A stretch of DNA of 64,000 nucleotides from Hoeflea sp. BAL378 (GCF_000759435.1 NZ_JRJG01000014.1:1-64000), one strand, 5' to 3'. Counted from the first letter of the stretch, positions 13,872-22,761 are shown. The notes: generated from the sequence alone by a model not told the origin. Numbers and translations are program-made.

Positions 13872-13969
13872 CCGCAGGCTCACTCCCGGTCATCCGCAAG
13901 CGCAGTCTCCGCCCGGGGGATATCGCCGCGCTGCCCCGCGCGACGGCGATCCTGTCCGTCCCTGAAAAG

Positions 13970-14035
13970 TGTCATGATTTAAATAAGCGCATTGACTCTT
14001 GATTGTCCTTGTTTCAATTTGAGTAAATCATAACA
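13970..14035 (+). promoter_or_regulatory. uehA promoter region with two inverted copies of the candidate EnuR motif
   Basis: TGTCATGATTTA (13970-13981, minus-strand copy B) and TAAATCATAACA (14024-14035, copy C) form an inverted pair whose centres are about 50 bp apart, near five helical turns. The AT-rich stretch between them holds TTGACT (13992-13997) and TTGATT (13999-14004) as possible -35 boxes. The assignment of the -10 box is unclear. MocR regulators are known to bind paired, helically phased sites. The 14042-14217 leader shows no other feature except the GAGAGGA ribosome site before uehA. Confidence 0.5.
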
Positions 14036-14217
14036 ATAAAACAGGGGAAGGAACAAAAGTCACATCAAGGACGTTGGAAAGGCGCCGGCGGCAGAAACTG
14101 TGCCGGATGCATTGCGATGTGAGGGGCGGCCGCGCCTGAGCGGCCCGCGTCATTTTCCGCCGGCCGTCCGGCCGGACACCGAACACTTCAGACAAATAAA
14201 AACGAGAGGAACCAGAT

Positions 14218-15237
14218 ATGAAATCCATTACCCGCACGTTTTTCGCAGGCGCCGCCACCGCGGCGCTCCTGGCTGCCGGCACGATGGCCGCGCAGGCAGA
14301 GAGTTGGAAATACGCTTTTGAGGAATCGCTGACCGAGGTCCAGGGCGTCTACGCCACCAAGTTCAAGGAGGCCGTCGAGGCCAATTCCGACCACACGATC
14401 CAGCTCTTCCCCTATGGCACGCTCGGCGAATCGGCCGACATCATGGAGCAGGCCCAGGCCGGCATCCTGCAGTTCGTCGACCAGTCGCCCGGCTTCACCG
14501 GCGCGCTGATCCCGGAAGCCCAGGTCTTCTTCGTGCCCTATCTGCTGCCCACCGACCAGGAGCACCTCGCCCGCTTCTTCAAGGAGAGCAAGGCCATCAA
14601 CGAGGATTTCGAGGGTCTCTACGCCGAGCAGGGCCTCGAGCTTCTGGTGATGTTCCCCGAAGGCGAGGTGGCGATGACCACCAAGGAGCCGGTCCGGAGC
14701 TGCGAGGATCTCAACGAGGTCAAGTTCCGCGTCATGACCAACCCGCTGCTGGTGGAATCCTACAAGGCCTTCGGCGCGACGCCGACGCCGCTGCCCTGGG
14801 GCGAGGTCTATGGCGGCCTGCAGACCAACATCATCCAGGGCCAGGAGAACCCGACCTTCTTCCTGTACTCGACCGGGCTCTACGAGGTGACCGACTACAT
14901 CACCTACACCGGCCACAACAACTTCACGACCGCCGTGATGGCAAACAAGGACTTCTATGACGGCCTGTCCGACGCCGACAAGAAGGTGGTCGAGGACGCC
15001 GCGGCTTCCGCCTTCGACTACATCGTCGAATACCAGAAGGGCCTGGCCGACAGCGAGCTCAAGAAGATCATGGAAGCCAAGCCGGAAATGACCGTGACGG
15101 TGCTTTCGGAAGAAGAGCGCTCCTGCTTCAAGGAGGCTGCCGCCGACGTCGAGAAGACCTTCATCGAGATGACCGGCGACAGCGGCAAGGCCATTCTCGA
15201 ACAGTTGAAGGCTGACCTCGAAGCCACCAAGAACTGA
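14218..15237 (+). CDS. uehA: UehA, ectoine/5-hydroxyectoine-binding protein of the TRAP transporter
   Basis: A 339-residue periplasmic DctP-type receptor with a signal peptide cleaved after AQA (about residue 27). The TRAP-receptor arginine is in KFRVMTNP (Arg171). In mature numbering Glu9, Trp167 and Asn184 (full-length 36, 194, 211) fall at positions I recall as ligand contacts in TeaA/UehA structures. It should capture ectoines for import by UehB/UehC. The ATG at 14218 follows GAGAGGA. A perfect 28-base palindrome after the gene probably stabilises its transcript relative to the permease genes. Confidence 0.92.
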   Translation: MKSITRTFFAGAATAALLAAGTMAAQAESWKYAFEESLTEVQGVYATKFKEAVEANSDHTIQLFPYGTLGESADIMEQAQAGILQFVDQSPGFTGALIPEAQVFFVPYLLPTDQEHLARFFKESKAINEDFEGLYAEQGLELLVMFPEGEVAMTTKEPVRSCEDLNEVKFRVMTNPLLVESYKAFGATPTPLPWGEVYGGLQTNIIQGQENPTFFLYSTGLYEVTDYITYTGHNNFTTAVMANKDFYDGLSDADKKVVEDAAASAFDYIVEYQKGLADSELKKIMEAKPEMTVTVLSEEERSCFKEAAADVEKTFIEMTGDSGKAILEQLKADLEATKN

Positions 15238-15267
15238 TCCTGCCCTGCTTCGCAGGTCTTGAGACCG

Positions 15268-15295
15268 CCGGAGGCCATGGATCCATGGCCTCCGG
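15268..15295 (+). other. Intercistronic stem-loop between uehA and uehB
   Basis: Bases 15268-15295 are a perfect 28-base palindrome (arms CCGGAGGCCATG and CATGGCCTCCGG around GATC), able to form a 12-bp stem with a 4-base loop. A smaller hairpin CCTGC-TTC-GCAGG precedes it at 15244-15256. There is no U-tract, so it is more likely a 3'-end-stabilising or partially attenuating element. This is the usual arrangement after abundant binding-protein genes. Confidence 0.7.
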
Positions 15296-15324
15296 TTCCC
15301 TCAGCCAACAGCCGGGAGGCGATC

Positions 15325-15903
15325 TTGGACGAGCCAAAGGCCAGTAATCCGCATGAATCGTCGCTTCCGGGACTGCTGGGGACGATCGACACCGCCGTGA
15401 GCCGGGTGGAATCGGTGCTGCTCGCCGCCGGCGTGCTGCTGATGGCGCTCAACACCATCGCCAATGTCGTCGGGCGGTTCGTGTTCCAGAACAGCCTGTT
15501 CTTTTCCGAGGAGCTCAACCGCATCCTCATCATCCTGATCACGTTCGCCGGCATCAGCTATGCCGCCCGCCAGGGCCGGCACATCCGCATGTCGGCGATC
15601 TACGACGCGATGCCGCCGCCCGCGCGCAAGGCCTTCATGGTGGTGATCGCCGCCGTGACCGCGCTGGCGATGTTCGGGCTGTGCTATTTCTCGATCGGCT
15701 ACATCACCAAGGTGGCGACCTCGGGCCGCGTGCTGCCCTCGCTGCAGGTGCCTGTCTACTGGATCTTCCTGTGGGTGCCGATCGGCTTCTTCATGACCGG
15801 CCTTCAATACGCGCTCACCGCCATCAAGAACCTGGTCGAAAAGGACATCTACCTGTCGACGCGCGTTCTCGAGGGATACGACAACGACGAACTCGAGATC
15901 TGA
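15325..15903 (+). CDS. uehB: UehB, small membrane subunit of the ectoine TRAP transporter
   Basis: A 192-residue DctQ-type protein with four predicted helices (about 28-52, 64-82, 104-125, 144-168 in this numbering). I place the start at the TTG at 15325 because a strong GGGAGG site sits five bases before it and no suitable ATG follows before the first helix. An upstream in-frame ATG would run through the stem-loop. UehB links the receptor to the UehC channel in the inner membrane. Confidence 0.88.
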   Translation: MDEPKASNPHESSLPGLLGTIDTAVSRVESVLLAAGVLLMALNTIANVVGRFVFQNSLFFSEELNRILIILITFAGISYAARQGRHIRMSAIYDAMPPPARKAFMVVIAAVTALAMFGLCYFSIGYITKVATSGRVLPSLQVPVYWIFLWVPIGFFMTGLQYALTAIKNLVEKDIYLSTRVLEGYDNDELEI

Positions 15904-15915
15904 GGGGCGACGACC

Positions 15916-17199
15916 ATGGCGCTGACCATTTTCCTCATCATGATCGTTTTGCTGCTGCTCGGCTTCCCGATGATGATTCCGTTGCTTGTCGCCACCTTTG
16001 TCGGCTTTGTCTTCATGTTCGGCGACATCGGCAAGATGGACTTCATGGTCCAGCAGATGATGGCGGGTATCCGCCCGGCGTCGCTGATCGCGGTGCCGAT
16101 GTTCATCCTCGCCGCCGACATCATGACCCGCGGCCAGTCGGCCGACCGGCTGATCGACATGGTGATGAAGTTCGTGGGCCACATCAAGGGCGGGCTCGCC
16201 GTCTCCACCGTGACGGCCTGCACCCTGTTCGGCGCGGTGTCCGGATCGACCCAGGCCACGGTGGTCGCCGTCGGCTCGCCGCTGAGGCCGCGGATGCTGA
16301 AGGCGGGCTACAAGGACTCCTTCATCATGGCGCTGATCATCAACGCCTCGGACATCGCCTTCCTGATCCCGCCCTCGATCGGCATGATCATCTACGGCGT
16401 GATTTCCAGCACCTCGATTTCGGAACTGTTCATTGCCGGCATCGGTCCCGGACTGCTGCTGATGGTGCTGTTTTCGGCCTACAGCATGATCTACGCCTCG
16501 GTCATGGGCGTGCCCACCGAACCCAAGGCAAGCTGGGCCGAGCGCGGCCAAGCCGTCAGGCAGGCGATCTGGCCGCTCGGCTTTCCGGTGATCATCGTCG
16601 GCGGCATCTATGGCGGCGTGTTCAGCCCGACCGAAGCCGCCGCGGCCTGCGTGCTCTACGCGATCATCCTGGAGTTCCTCGTCTTCCGCTCCCTCAACCT
16701 TCCCGATATCTACCGCATCGCCAAGTCGACCGGGCTGATCACCGCCGTGGTGTTCATTCTCGTCGCCGCGGGCGCGGCCTTTTCCTGGGTCATCTCCTTT
16801 GCCCAGATCCCCCAGGAAATCCTCGCCGCCGTCGGCGTCGCCGACATGGGGCCCAAGGGCGTGCTGGCGGTGATTTCGATCGCCTTCTTCATCGGCTGCA
16901 TGTTCGTCGATCCGATCGTGGTCATCCTGATCCTGGTGCCGATCTTCGCGCCGGTGGTGGATTCGGTCGGGCTCGACCCGGTGCTGGTCGGCACCGTCAT
17001 CACGCTGCAGGTGGCGATCGGCTCGGCGACGCCGCCCTTCGGCTGCGACATCTTCACGGCGATCGCCATCTTCAAGCGGCCCTATATCGAGGTCATCCGC
17101 GGCATCTTCCCGTTCACGGTGATCCTGCTGTGCGTCTCGGTCGCCCTCATCTACTTCCCGCAGATCGCCCTGTTCCTGCGCGATCTGGCGTTCCGGTAA
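15916..17199 (+). CDS. uehC: UehC, large permease subunit of the ectoine TRAP transporter
   Basis: A 427-residue DctM-type integral membrane protein, strongly hydrophobic throughout with about 12 helices or re-entrant segments. It has the family stretches VSGSTQATVVAVGSPL and the late GSATPPFGCDIF motif. It should be the Na+-coupled channel for ectoine and hydroxyectoine uptake. It starts 12 bases after uehB with a GAGGGG site and is followed 12 bases later by the stress-protein gene. Confidence 0.92.
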   Translation: MALTIFLIMIVLLLLGFPMMIPLLVATFVGFVFMFGDIGKMDFMVQQMMAGIRPASLIAVPMFILAADIMTRGQSADRLIDMVMKFVGHIKGGLAVSTVTACTLFGAVSGSTQATVVAVGSPLRPRMLKAGYKDSFIMALIINASDIAFLIPPSIGMIIYGVISSTSISELFIAGIGPGLLLMVLFSAYSMIYASVMGVPTEPKASWAERGQAVRQAIWPLGFPVIIVGGIYGGVFSPTEAAAACVLYAIILEFLVFRSLNLPDIYRIAKSTGLITAVVFILVAAGAAFSWVISFAQIPQEILAAVGVADMGPKGVLAVISIAFFIGCMFVDPIVVILILVPIFAPVVDSVGLDPVLVGTVITLQVAIGSATPPFGCDIFTAIAIFKRPYIEVIRGIFPFTVILLCVSVALIYFPQIALFLRDLAFR

Positions 17200-17211
17200 C
17201 GGAGGATAACC

Positions 17212-17649
17212 ATGTTTGAACGAATCCTGGTCGCGGTCGACGGCTCCGAGGGCTCCAAGAAGGCGCTGATCCTGGCGTCCAGGCTGCAGCAGACCTGCGA
17301 CGGCGAACTGCTGATCCTGACGGTGTTCCGGCACCATTCGCTGCTCGAGGCCTCGATGTCGATGGTGCGCCGGGACGAGCCGGACAACATCGACGACGCC
17401 ATGCGCGGCTACGCCAAGGAAGTGGCCGAGGAGGCCAAGAAGATCGCGGCAGAGACCGGCGCTGCCAAGGTGCGCGCCTTCGTCAAGGGCGGCCAGCCGG
17501 CCCGCATGATCGTCAAGTTCGCCGAGGAGCACAAGGCGGACCTGATCGTCGTCGGCAGCCGCGGCCAGGGCGACGTGCAGGGCTTCCTGCTCGGCAGCGT
17601 CTCGCACAAGGTCACGAGCCTCGCCAAGATCCCGGTGATGGTCGTCTGA
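17212..17649 (+). CDS. usp: Universal stress protein of the ectoine locus (TeaD-like)
   Basis: A 145-residue UspA-fold cytoplasmic protein. The ATP-binding signature G-2x-G-9x-G-S is visible as GSRG....GS within VVGSRGQGDVQGFLLGS near the C-terminus, so it belongs to the nucleotide-binding class. Genes of this type directly follow ectoine TRAP transporters; in Halomonas elongata the homologue TeaD dampens TeaABC activity. A similar control of UehABC is inferred. Confidence 0.9.
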   Translation: MFERILVAVDGSEGSKKALILASRLQQTCDGELLILTVFRHHSLLEASMSMVRRDEPDNIDDAMRGYAKEVAEEAKKIAAETGAAKVRAFVKGGQPARMIVKFAEEHKADLIVVGSRGQGDVQGFLLGSVSHKVTSLAKIPVMVV

Positions 17650-17702
17650 CGGGATCGACAGGGCCGGATTGAAGAGAACCTCGAACACCAGGGAGTCGTC
17701 GC

Positions 17703-18500
17703 ATGAACACAGACATGGTCTCGCTATCGGGGCAGCCGGTCCGCTTCAATGACAGGAGCGCCACCGCGCGGTTCGGGCTGATTGCGCTCGCCACCGACAT
17801 GACCAGCGAGCGCGACCTTTACCGGCAGCTTCCCGAGGCCAATGTCGCCATCCATGTCACCCGCGTGGCCTTCGAGAACCCGACGACGCCGGACAATCTG
17901 CGCCTGATGACGCCGCGGCTGAGCGAGGCGGCAGGCCTGCTCGCGCCGCTCAGCCCGCTCAAGGCGATCTGCTACAGTTGCACCGCGGCCTCCGTGGTCA
18001 TCGGCGACGCCGCGGTCACCGATGCGATCCAGCTCTCCGTCGGCCCGGTGCCGGTGGTCACGCCGGCCGGCGCCGCGCGCAGGGCGTTTTCGGCGCTGGG
18101 CGCGCGACGGATCGCGGTGCTGACGCCCTACACCATCGCCACCAGCCAGCCGATGGCCGAGTATTTCCTGGGCCACGGCCTGGAGATCACGAGCTTCGAC
18201 TGCCTCGGCCTCGAGGATGACCGCGACATGGCGCGGGTCAGCGACGCGACCATCATCGACGCGGCGCTCGCGGTCGACAGGCCCGACGCCGAGGCGCTGT
18301 TCCTCTCCTGCACCGGCCTGCCGGCGATCAATGTCATCGCCGAGATCGAGCGGCGCGCCGGCAAGCCGGTGGTCACCTCCAACCAGGCCAGCGCCTGGGC
18401 GATGGCGCGGCTGGCCGGTTTTGATGATCACCGGCCCGCAGCCTTCGGGCGGTTGTTCGACTGCGCGCTGCCCGCCGAGACGGTCGGGGAGGCGGCATGA
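17703..18500 (+). CDS. eutA: EutA, Asp/Glu racemase-like protein of hydroxyectoine catabolism
   Basis: A 265-residue protein of the aspartate/glutamate racemase and arylmalonate decarboxylase superfamily. The two expected cysteines are Cys93 (YSCTAASVVIG) and Cys203 (LSCTGLPAINVI). EutA, EutB and EutC are thought to convert 5-hydroxyectoine to ectoine; EutA may act as a racemase or epimerase. The ATG at 17703 follows GGGAG. The gene overlaps eutB by four bases (ATGA). Confidence 0.9.
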   Translation: MNTDMVSLSGQPVRFNDRSATARFGLIALATDMTSERDLYRQLPEANVAIHVTRVAFENPTTPDNLRLMTPRLSEAAGLLAPLSPLKAICYSCTAASVVIGDAAVTDAIQLSVGPVPVVTPAGAARRAFSALGARRIAVLTPYTIATSQPMAEYFLGHGLEITSFDCLGLEDDRDMARVSDATIIDAALAVDRPDAEALFLSCTGLPAINVIAEIERRAGKPVVTSNQASAWAMARLAGFDDHRPAAFGRLFDCALPAETVGEAA

Positions 18501-19501
18501 GCAGGACGGATCCCTTCGTCGGGCTTGACGAGATCGAGCAGGCGCGGGCCGCGATCGCCGGCACCGTGAGGGTGACGCCGGTTGCGGAGTCGCCGCAGCT
18601 CTCGGAGATGCTCGGCCAGCCGGTGCATCTCAAGCTCGAGCACACCCAGGTGACCGGCAGCTTCAAGCTGCGCGGCGCGAGCAATGCGGTGGCGAACCTG
18701 TCCGGGGAAGAATGCAGCCGCGGCGTCGTCGCCGCCTCGACCGGCAATCACGGCCGAGGCCTCGCCTATGCCGCCAGGGCCGCGGGCGCGCGGTGCATCA
18801 TCTGCATGTCGAAGCTGGTGCCCCAGGCCAAGATCGACGGCATCCGGGCGCAGGGCGCCGAGGTGCGCATCATCGGCCGGTCCCAGGACGAGGCGCAGGA
18901 GGAGGTCGACCGGCTGGTGTCCGAGGAAGGACTGACCATGATCCCGCCCTTCGACCACCGCGCCGTCATCGCCGGCCAGGGCACGCTCGGCCTCGAACTC
19001 CTCGAGCAGGTTCCCGATGTGGCGACCGTTTTGGTGCCGCTATCGGGCGGCGGGCTGATCTCCGGCGTCGCCGCCGCGCTCAAGGCGCGCCGCCCCGACA
19101 TAAGGGTGATCGGCGTCTCGATGGAGCGCGGGGCGGCGATGCATGAGTGTCTCAAGGCCGGCAGGCCGGTTCCTGTCGAAGAACTGGCGACGCTGGCGGA
19201 TTCGCTCGGCGGCGGTATCGGGCTCAACAACAGGCTCACCTTCGCCATGACCCGCGACCTGGTCGACGAGGTGGTGCTGGTGAGCGAGGCGGAGATCGCC
19301 CAGGCCATCCGCCACCTCTACTGGCAGGAGCGCCAGATCGTCGAGGGATCAGGCGCGGTCGGCGTCGCCGCCCTGCTTGCGGGCCGGATCACGAGCGCCG
19401 GTCCGGTCGTCTCCGTCCTCAGCGGCGGCAACATCGACATGACCCAGCACTTCCGCATCATCTCCGGCGAAGACGTCGACGTGACGAAAGAGGCGGCCTG
19501 A
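18497..19501 (+). CDS. eutB: EutB, threonine dehydratase-like PLP enzyme of hydroxyectoine catabolism
   Basis: A 334-residue fold-type II PLP enzyme with the lysine in TGSFKLRGASNA (Lys57), the SxGNHGRGLAYAA phosphate-contact loop, and the Gly-rich PLSGGGLISG segment. In the ectoine locus it is proposed to dehydrate hydroxyectoine-derived substrate, as threonine dehydratases eliminate water. It overlaps eutA by four bases and is followed one base later by eutC. Only the context separates it from a catabolic threonine dehydratase. Confidence 0.9.
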   Translation: MSRTDPFVGLDEIEQARAAIAGTVRVTPVAESPQLSEMLGQPVHLKLEHTQVTGSFKLRGASNAVANLSGEECSRGVVAASTGNHGRGLAYAARAAGARCIICMSKLVPQAKIDGIRAQGAEVRIIGRSQDEAQEEVDRLVSEEGLTMIPPFDHRAVIAGQGTLGLELLEQVPDVATVLVPLSGGGLISGVAAALKARRPDIRVIGVSMERGAAMHECLKAGRPVPVEELATLADSLGGGIGLNNRLTFAMTRDLVDEVVLVSEAEIAQAIRHLYWQERQIVEGSGAVGVAALLAGRITSAGPVVSVLSGGNIDMTQHFRIISGEDVDVTKEAA

Positions 19502-19502
19502 C

Positions 19503-20495
19503 ATGGCGAAGATCAGGATTCTGACAGAAGCAGATCTGCGCCGCGCGGTGGCGCTCGATCTCGACGCGATCGCCTGCGTCGAGGACGCCTTCGCGGCGCT
19601 CGCCACCGGCGATGTGGTGATGCCGCCGATTCTGTCGATGGCGATCAAGCCGTTCAACGGCGAGGTCGACGTCAAGACCGCCTTCGTCCCCGGCATCGAC
19701 AGTTTCGCCATCAAGATCTCGCCGGGCTTCTTCGACAATCCGAAGCTGGGCCTGCCCAGCACCTCGGGGCTGATGGTGCTGTTCTCGGCCAGGACCGGGA
19801 TGCTCGAGGCGCTGCTGCTCGACAATGGCTACCTCACCGATGTGCGCACGGCGGCCGCCGGCGCGGTGGCCGCCCGCCATCTCGCCCGCGCAGATGCGTC
19901 GAGCGCCTGCATCCTGGGCGCGGGCTGCCAGGCCCGGCTGCAGCTCAAGGCGTTGAGCCTGGTGCGTCCGCTCGAGCGCGCCACCATCTGGGCGCGCGAC
20001 GCCGACAAGGCCGCGGCCGCCGCCACCGAGATGACCGGCGACCTCGGCATCGAGGTGCGCGTGGCAGACGATCTGGCGGCAGCCGTGACTGAAGCCGACA
20101 TCATCGTCACCACCACGCCCGCGACCAGCCCGGTGCTGCGTGCCGAGTGGCTGAGGCCCGGTCAGCACATCACCGCCATGGGATCGGACCAGGAGCACAA
20201 GAACGAGATCGACCCGGCCTGCGTCGCGCGCGCCGATCCCTATGTCCCCGACAGGCTGTCGCAGACGAGGCTGCTCGGCGAACTGCGGGCGGCGATCGCC
20301 AGCGGCGCGGTTTCGGCCGAAACCCGCTTCGCCGAGCTCGGCGACATCGTCGCCGGCAAGGCCAACGGCCGCATCTCCGACGAGGCCATCACGTTAGCCG
20401 ACCTGACCGGCACCGGCGTCCAGGACACCGCAATCGCGACCTTCGCGCTCGGCCGCGCCTTCATGCTCGGCGCCGGCGCCGACTTCGCCAACTGA
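19503..20495 (+). CDS. eutC: EutC, ornithine cyclodeaminase-like protein of hydroxyectoine catabolism
   Basis: A 330-residue member of the ornithine cyclodeaminase/mu-crystallin family with a Rossmann NAD-binding site at CILGAGCQARLQLKALS (about residue 140) and the family segment TAAAGAVAARHLA before it. It probably provides the reductive step that, with EutA and EutB, yields ectoine from hydroxyectoine; this is inferred from the operon. The ATG at 19503 is one base after the eutB stop. Confidence 0.9.
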   Translation: MAKIRILTEADLRRAVALDLDAIACVEDAFAALATGDVVMPPILSMAIKPFNGEVDVKTAFVPGIDSFAIKISPGFFDNPKLGLPSTSGLMVLFSARTGMLEALLLDNGYLTDVRTAAAGAVAARHLARADASSACILGAGCQARLQLKALSLVRPLERATIWARDADKAAAAATEMTGDLGIEVRVADDLAAAVTEADIIVTTTPATSPVLRAEWLRPGQHITAMGSDQEHKNEIDPACVARADPYVPDRLSQTRLLGELRAAIASGAVSAETRFAELGDIVAGKANGRISDEAITLADLTGTGVQDTAIATFALGRAFMLGAGADFAN

Positions 20496-20525
20496 TCCCA
20501 TACCCAGAAAGGAAGACCTTCCCCG

Positions 20526-21713
20526 ATGCCCGCGCCAGTCCTCAATTTCAGCCGCGACGAATATGCCGGTCGCCTCGCCAAGACGCGCAAGGCCATGGAG
20601 GAAGCCGGGGTCGATGTCATCATCGTCTCGGATCCGTCCAACATGGCCTGGCTCACCGGCTATGACGGCTGGTCGTTCTATGTCCATCAATGCGTGGTGG
20701 TGGGCCCCGACGGCGATCCGGTCTGGTTCGGCCGCGGCCAGGACGCCAATGGCGCGCGGCGGACCTGCTATCTCGCCGAGGACCGCATCATCGGCTATCC
20801 CGACCATTACGTTCAGTCGGCGGTGCGCCATCCGATGGACTATCTCTCGGGCAAGCTCGAGGAACGCGGCTGGGCTGGCAAGCGCATCGGCGTCGAGATG
20901 GACAATTACTGGTTCTCGGCCGCAGCCTTCGCCTCGCTGCAGAAGCACCTGCCGAACGCGAAGTTTTCCGACGTCACTGCGCTGGTCAACTGGCAGCGCG
21001 CCGTCAAGTCGGCCCAGGAGCTCGACTACATGCGCAAGGCCGCCCGCCTGGTCGAACGCATGCACAAGACCATCACGGATAAATGCGAGGTCGGCTACCG
21101 CAAATGCGATCTCGTCGCCGACATCTACGAGGCGGCGCTGCGCTATGACGACGGGCTCGGCTTCGGCGGCGACTATCCGGCGATCGTGCCGCTGCTGCCC
21201 TCGGGCCCGGACGCCTCGGCGCCGCACCTGACCTGGGACGACCAGCCGATGAAATCGGGCGAGGGCACCTTCTTCGAGATCGCCGGCGTCTACAAGCGCT
21301 ACCACTGCCCGCTGTCGCGCACCCTGTTCCTGGGCAAGCCGACCGAAACCTTCATCGAAGCCGAGAAGGCCGTGCTCGAGGGCATGGAGGCGGGGCTCGA
21401 AGCCGCCAAGGCCGGCAACCTGTGCGAGGACATCGCGCACGCCTTCTTCAAGGTTCTGAACAAATACGGGATCACCAAGGACAACCGCACCGGCTACCCG
21501 ATCGGCATTTCCTATCCGCCGGACTGGGGCGAGCGCACCATGTCGCTGAGGCCCGGCGACAAGACCGTGCTCGAGGAGAACATGACCTTCCACTTCATGA
21601 CCGGGCTGTGGATGGACGACTGGGGCTTCGAGATCACCGAAAGCATCGTCATCGGCAAGACCGGACCGGAGTGCCTCGCCAATGTGCCCCGCCGGCTGTT
21701 CGTGAAGGACTAA
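20526..21713 (+). CDS. eutD: EutD/DoeA, ectoine hydrolase
   Basis: A 395-residue M24 (pita-bread) protein with a creatinase-like N-terminal domain (about 1-165) and a C-terminal hydrolase domain. It should open the ectoine ring to N-alpha-acetyl-L-2,4-diaminobutyrate, the metabolite that also induces EnuR. In the region where M24 peptidases bind metal, the sequence has GTFFEIAG and MTFHFMTGLW rather than a full set of Asp/His/Glu ligands, which is consistent with the non-peptidase creatinase branch. A GAAAGGAAGA site precedes the ATG at 20526. Confidence 0.93.
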   Translation: MPAPVLNFSRDEYAGRLAKTRKAMEEAGVDVIIVSDPSNMAWLTGYDGWSFYVHQCVVVGPDGDPVWFGRGQDANGARRTCYLAEDRIIGYPDHYVQSAVRHPMDYLSGKLEERGWAGKRIGVEMDNYWFSAAAFASLQKHLPNAKFSDVTALVNWQRAVKSAQELDYMRKAARLVERMHKTITDKCEVGYRKCDLVADIYEAALRYDDGLGFGGDYPAIVPLLPSGPDASAPHLTWDDQPMKSGEGTFFEIAGVYKRYHCPLSRTLFLGKPTETFIEAEKAVLEGMEAGLEAAKAGNLCEDIAHAFFKVLNKYGITKDNRTGYPIGISYPPDWGERTMSLRPGDKTVLEENMTFHFMTGLWMDDWGFEITESIVIGKTGPECLANVPRRLFVKD

Positions 21714-21720
21714 GTGCAAC

Positions 21721-22710
21721 ATGCCCGCCAACCCGATCGTACCCACCATTCCGCTGCACGAGGACGGCGCCCATCACGGCTTCCTGAGGCTGCCCTACAG
21801 CCGCGACGATTCCGCCTGGGGCTCGGTGATGATCCCGATCACGGTGATCAAGAACGGCGTCGGCCCGACGGCGCTGCTCACCGGCGCCAATCACGGCGAC
21901 GAATATGAAGGCCCCATCGCGCTGATGGAGCTTTCGGTGACGCTCAGGCCCGAGGACATCGAGGGTCGCGTGATCATCGTGCCGGCGATGAACTATCCGG
22001 CCTTCCGCGCCGGCACCCGCACCTCGCCGATCGACCGGGGCAACATGAACCGATCCTTCCCGGGCTCGCCGAGCGGCACGGTGACGGAGAAGATCGCCGA
22101 TTATTTCCAGACCGTGCTGCTGCCGGAGGCGAGCATCGTGCTCGATTTCCATTCGGGCGGCCGGACGCTGGATTTCATTCCCTTCGCCTCCGCCCATGTG
22201 CTCGAAAACAAGGAGCAGCAGGCAGCCTGCGTCGCCGCGGTGGAAGCCTTCAACGCACCCTACTCGATGATCATGCTCGAGATCGACACGGTCGGCATGT
22301 ACGACACCAGCGTAGAGGACCAGGGCAAGGTCTTCGTCACCACCGAGCTCGGCGGCGGCGGCACCTCGACGGCGCGCTCGAACGCGATCGCCAAGAAGGG
22401 CGTGCGCAACGTCTTGAAGCATGCCGGCATCCTGAAGGGCGAGCTCGAGACCGGGCCGTCGGTGATGCTCGACATGCCCGACGACGACTGCTTCGTGTTC
22501 GGCCGGGACGACGGCCTGTTCGAATCGATGAAGAACCTCGGCGATCCGGTCGAGAAGGGCGAGATCATCGCCCGGGTCTGGCCGCTCGACCGCACCGGCC
22601 GGCCGCCGATCGACTACCGCGCCAACCGGTCGGGCATCCTGGTGTCGCGCCATTGCCCCGGCCTGGTCAAGTCGGGCGACTGCATGGCGGTGGTCGCGGT
22701 CACGGTCTGA
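21721..22710 (+). CDS. eutE: EutE/DoeB, N-alpha-acetyl-diaminobutyrate deacetylase
   Basis: A 329-residue zinc hydrolase of the succinylglutamate desuccinylase/aspartoacylase family. Zinc ligands are visible in ANHGDEYEGP (His and Glu) and DFHSGG (His), and the N-R-FPG motif is NMNRSFPG. It should deacetylate the product of EutD to L-2,4-diaminobutyrate. It begins 7 bases after eutD and ends the plus-strand operon before a strong terminator. Confidence 0.93.
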   Translation: MPANPIVPTIPLHEDGAHHGFLRLPYSRDDSAWGSVMIPITVIKNGVGPTALLTGANHGDEYEGPIALMELSVTLRPEDIEGRVIIVPAMNYPAFRAGTRTSPIDRGNMNRSFPGSPSGTVTEKIADYFQTVLLPEASIVLDFHSGGRTLDFIPFASAHVLENKEQQAACVAAVEAFNAPYSMIMLEIDTVGMYDTSVEDQGKVFVTTELGGGGTSTARSNAIAKKGVRNVLKHAGILKGELETGPSVMLDMPDDDCFVFGRDDGLFESMKNLGDPVEKGEIIARVWPLDRTGRPPIDYRANRSGILVSRHCPGLVKSGDCMAVVAVTV

Positions 22711-22729
22711 GCCTCTTTCCCGAAACGAT

Positions 22730-22761
22730 GCCCTGCGTGCCTCCCGGCGCGCGGGGCTTTT
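22730..22761 (+). terminator. Terminator of the ueh-eut operon
   Basis: GCCCTGCGTGCC (22730-22741) and GGCGCGCGGGGC (22746-22757) form a 12-bp stem with two G-U pairs and a TCCC loop, followed by TTTT. It lies 20 bases after the eutE stop. Confidence 0.8.

Noticed and set aside
15301-17688. Minus-strand frame of 795 codons across uehB, uehC and usp
   Set aside because: It crosses several real genes and their spacers and is dominated by His, Asp and Arg, typical of an antisense shadow.
17703-22710. Ethanolamine utilisation genes, because of the eutABCDE names
   Set aside because: The proteins are a racemase-like, dehydratase-like, cyclodeaminase-like, M24 and deacetylase set with EnuR and UehABC, which is the ectoine pathway; the symbols only coincide.
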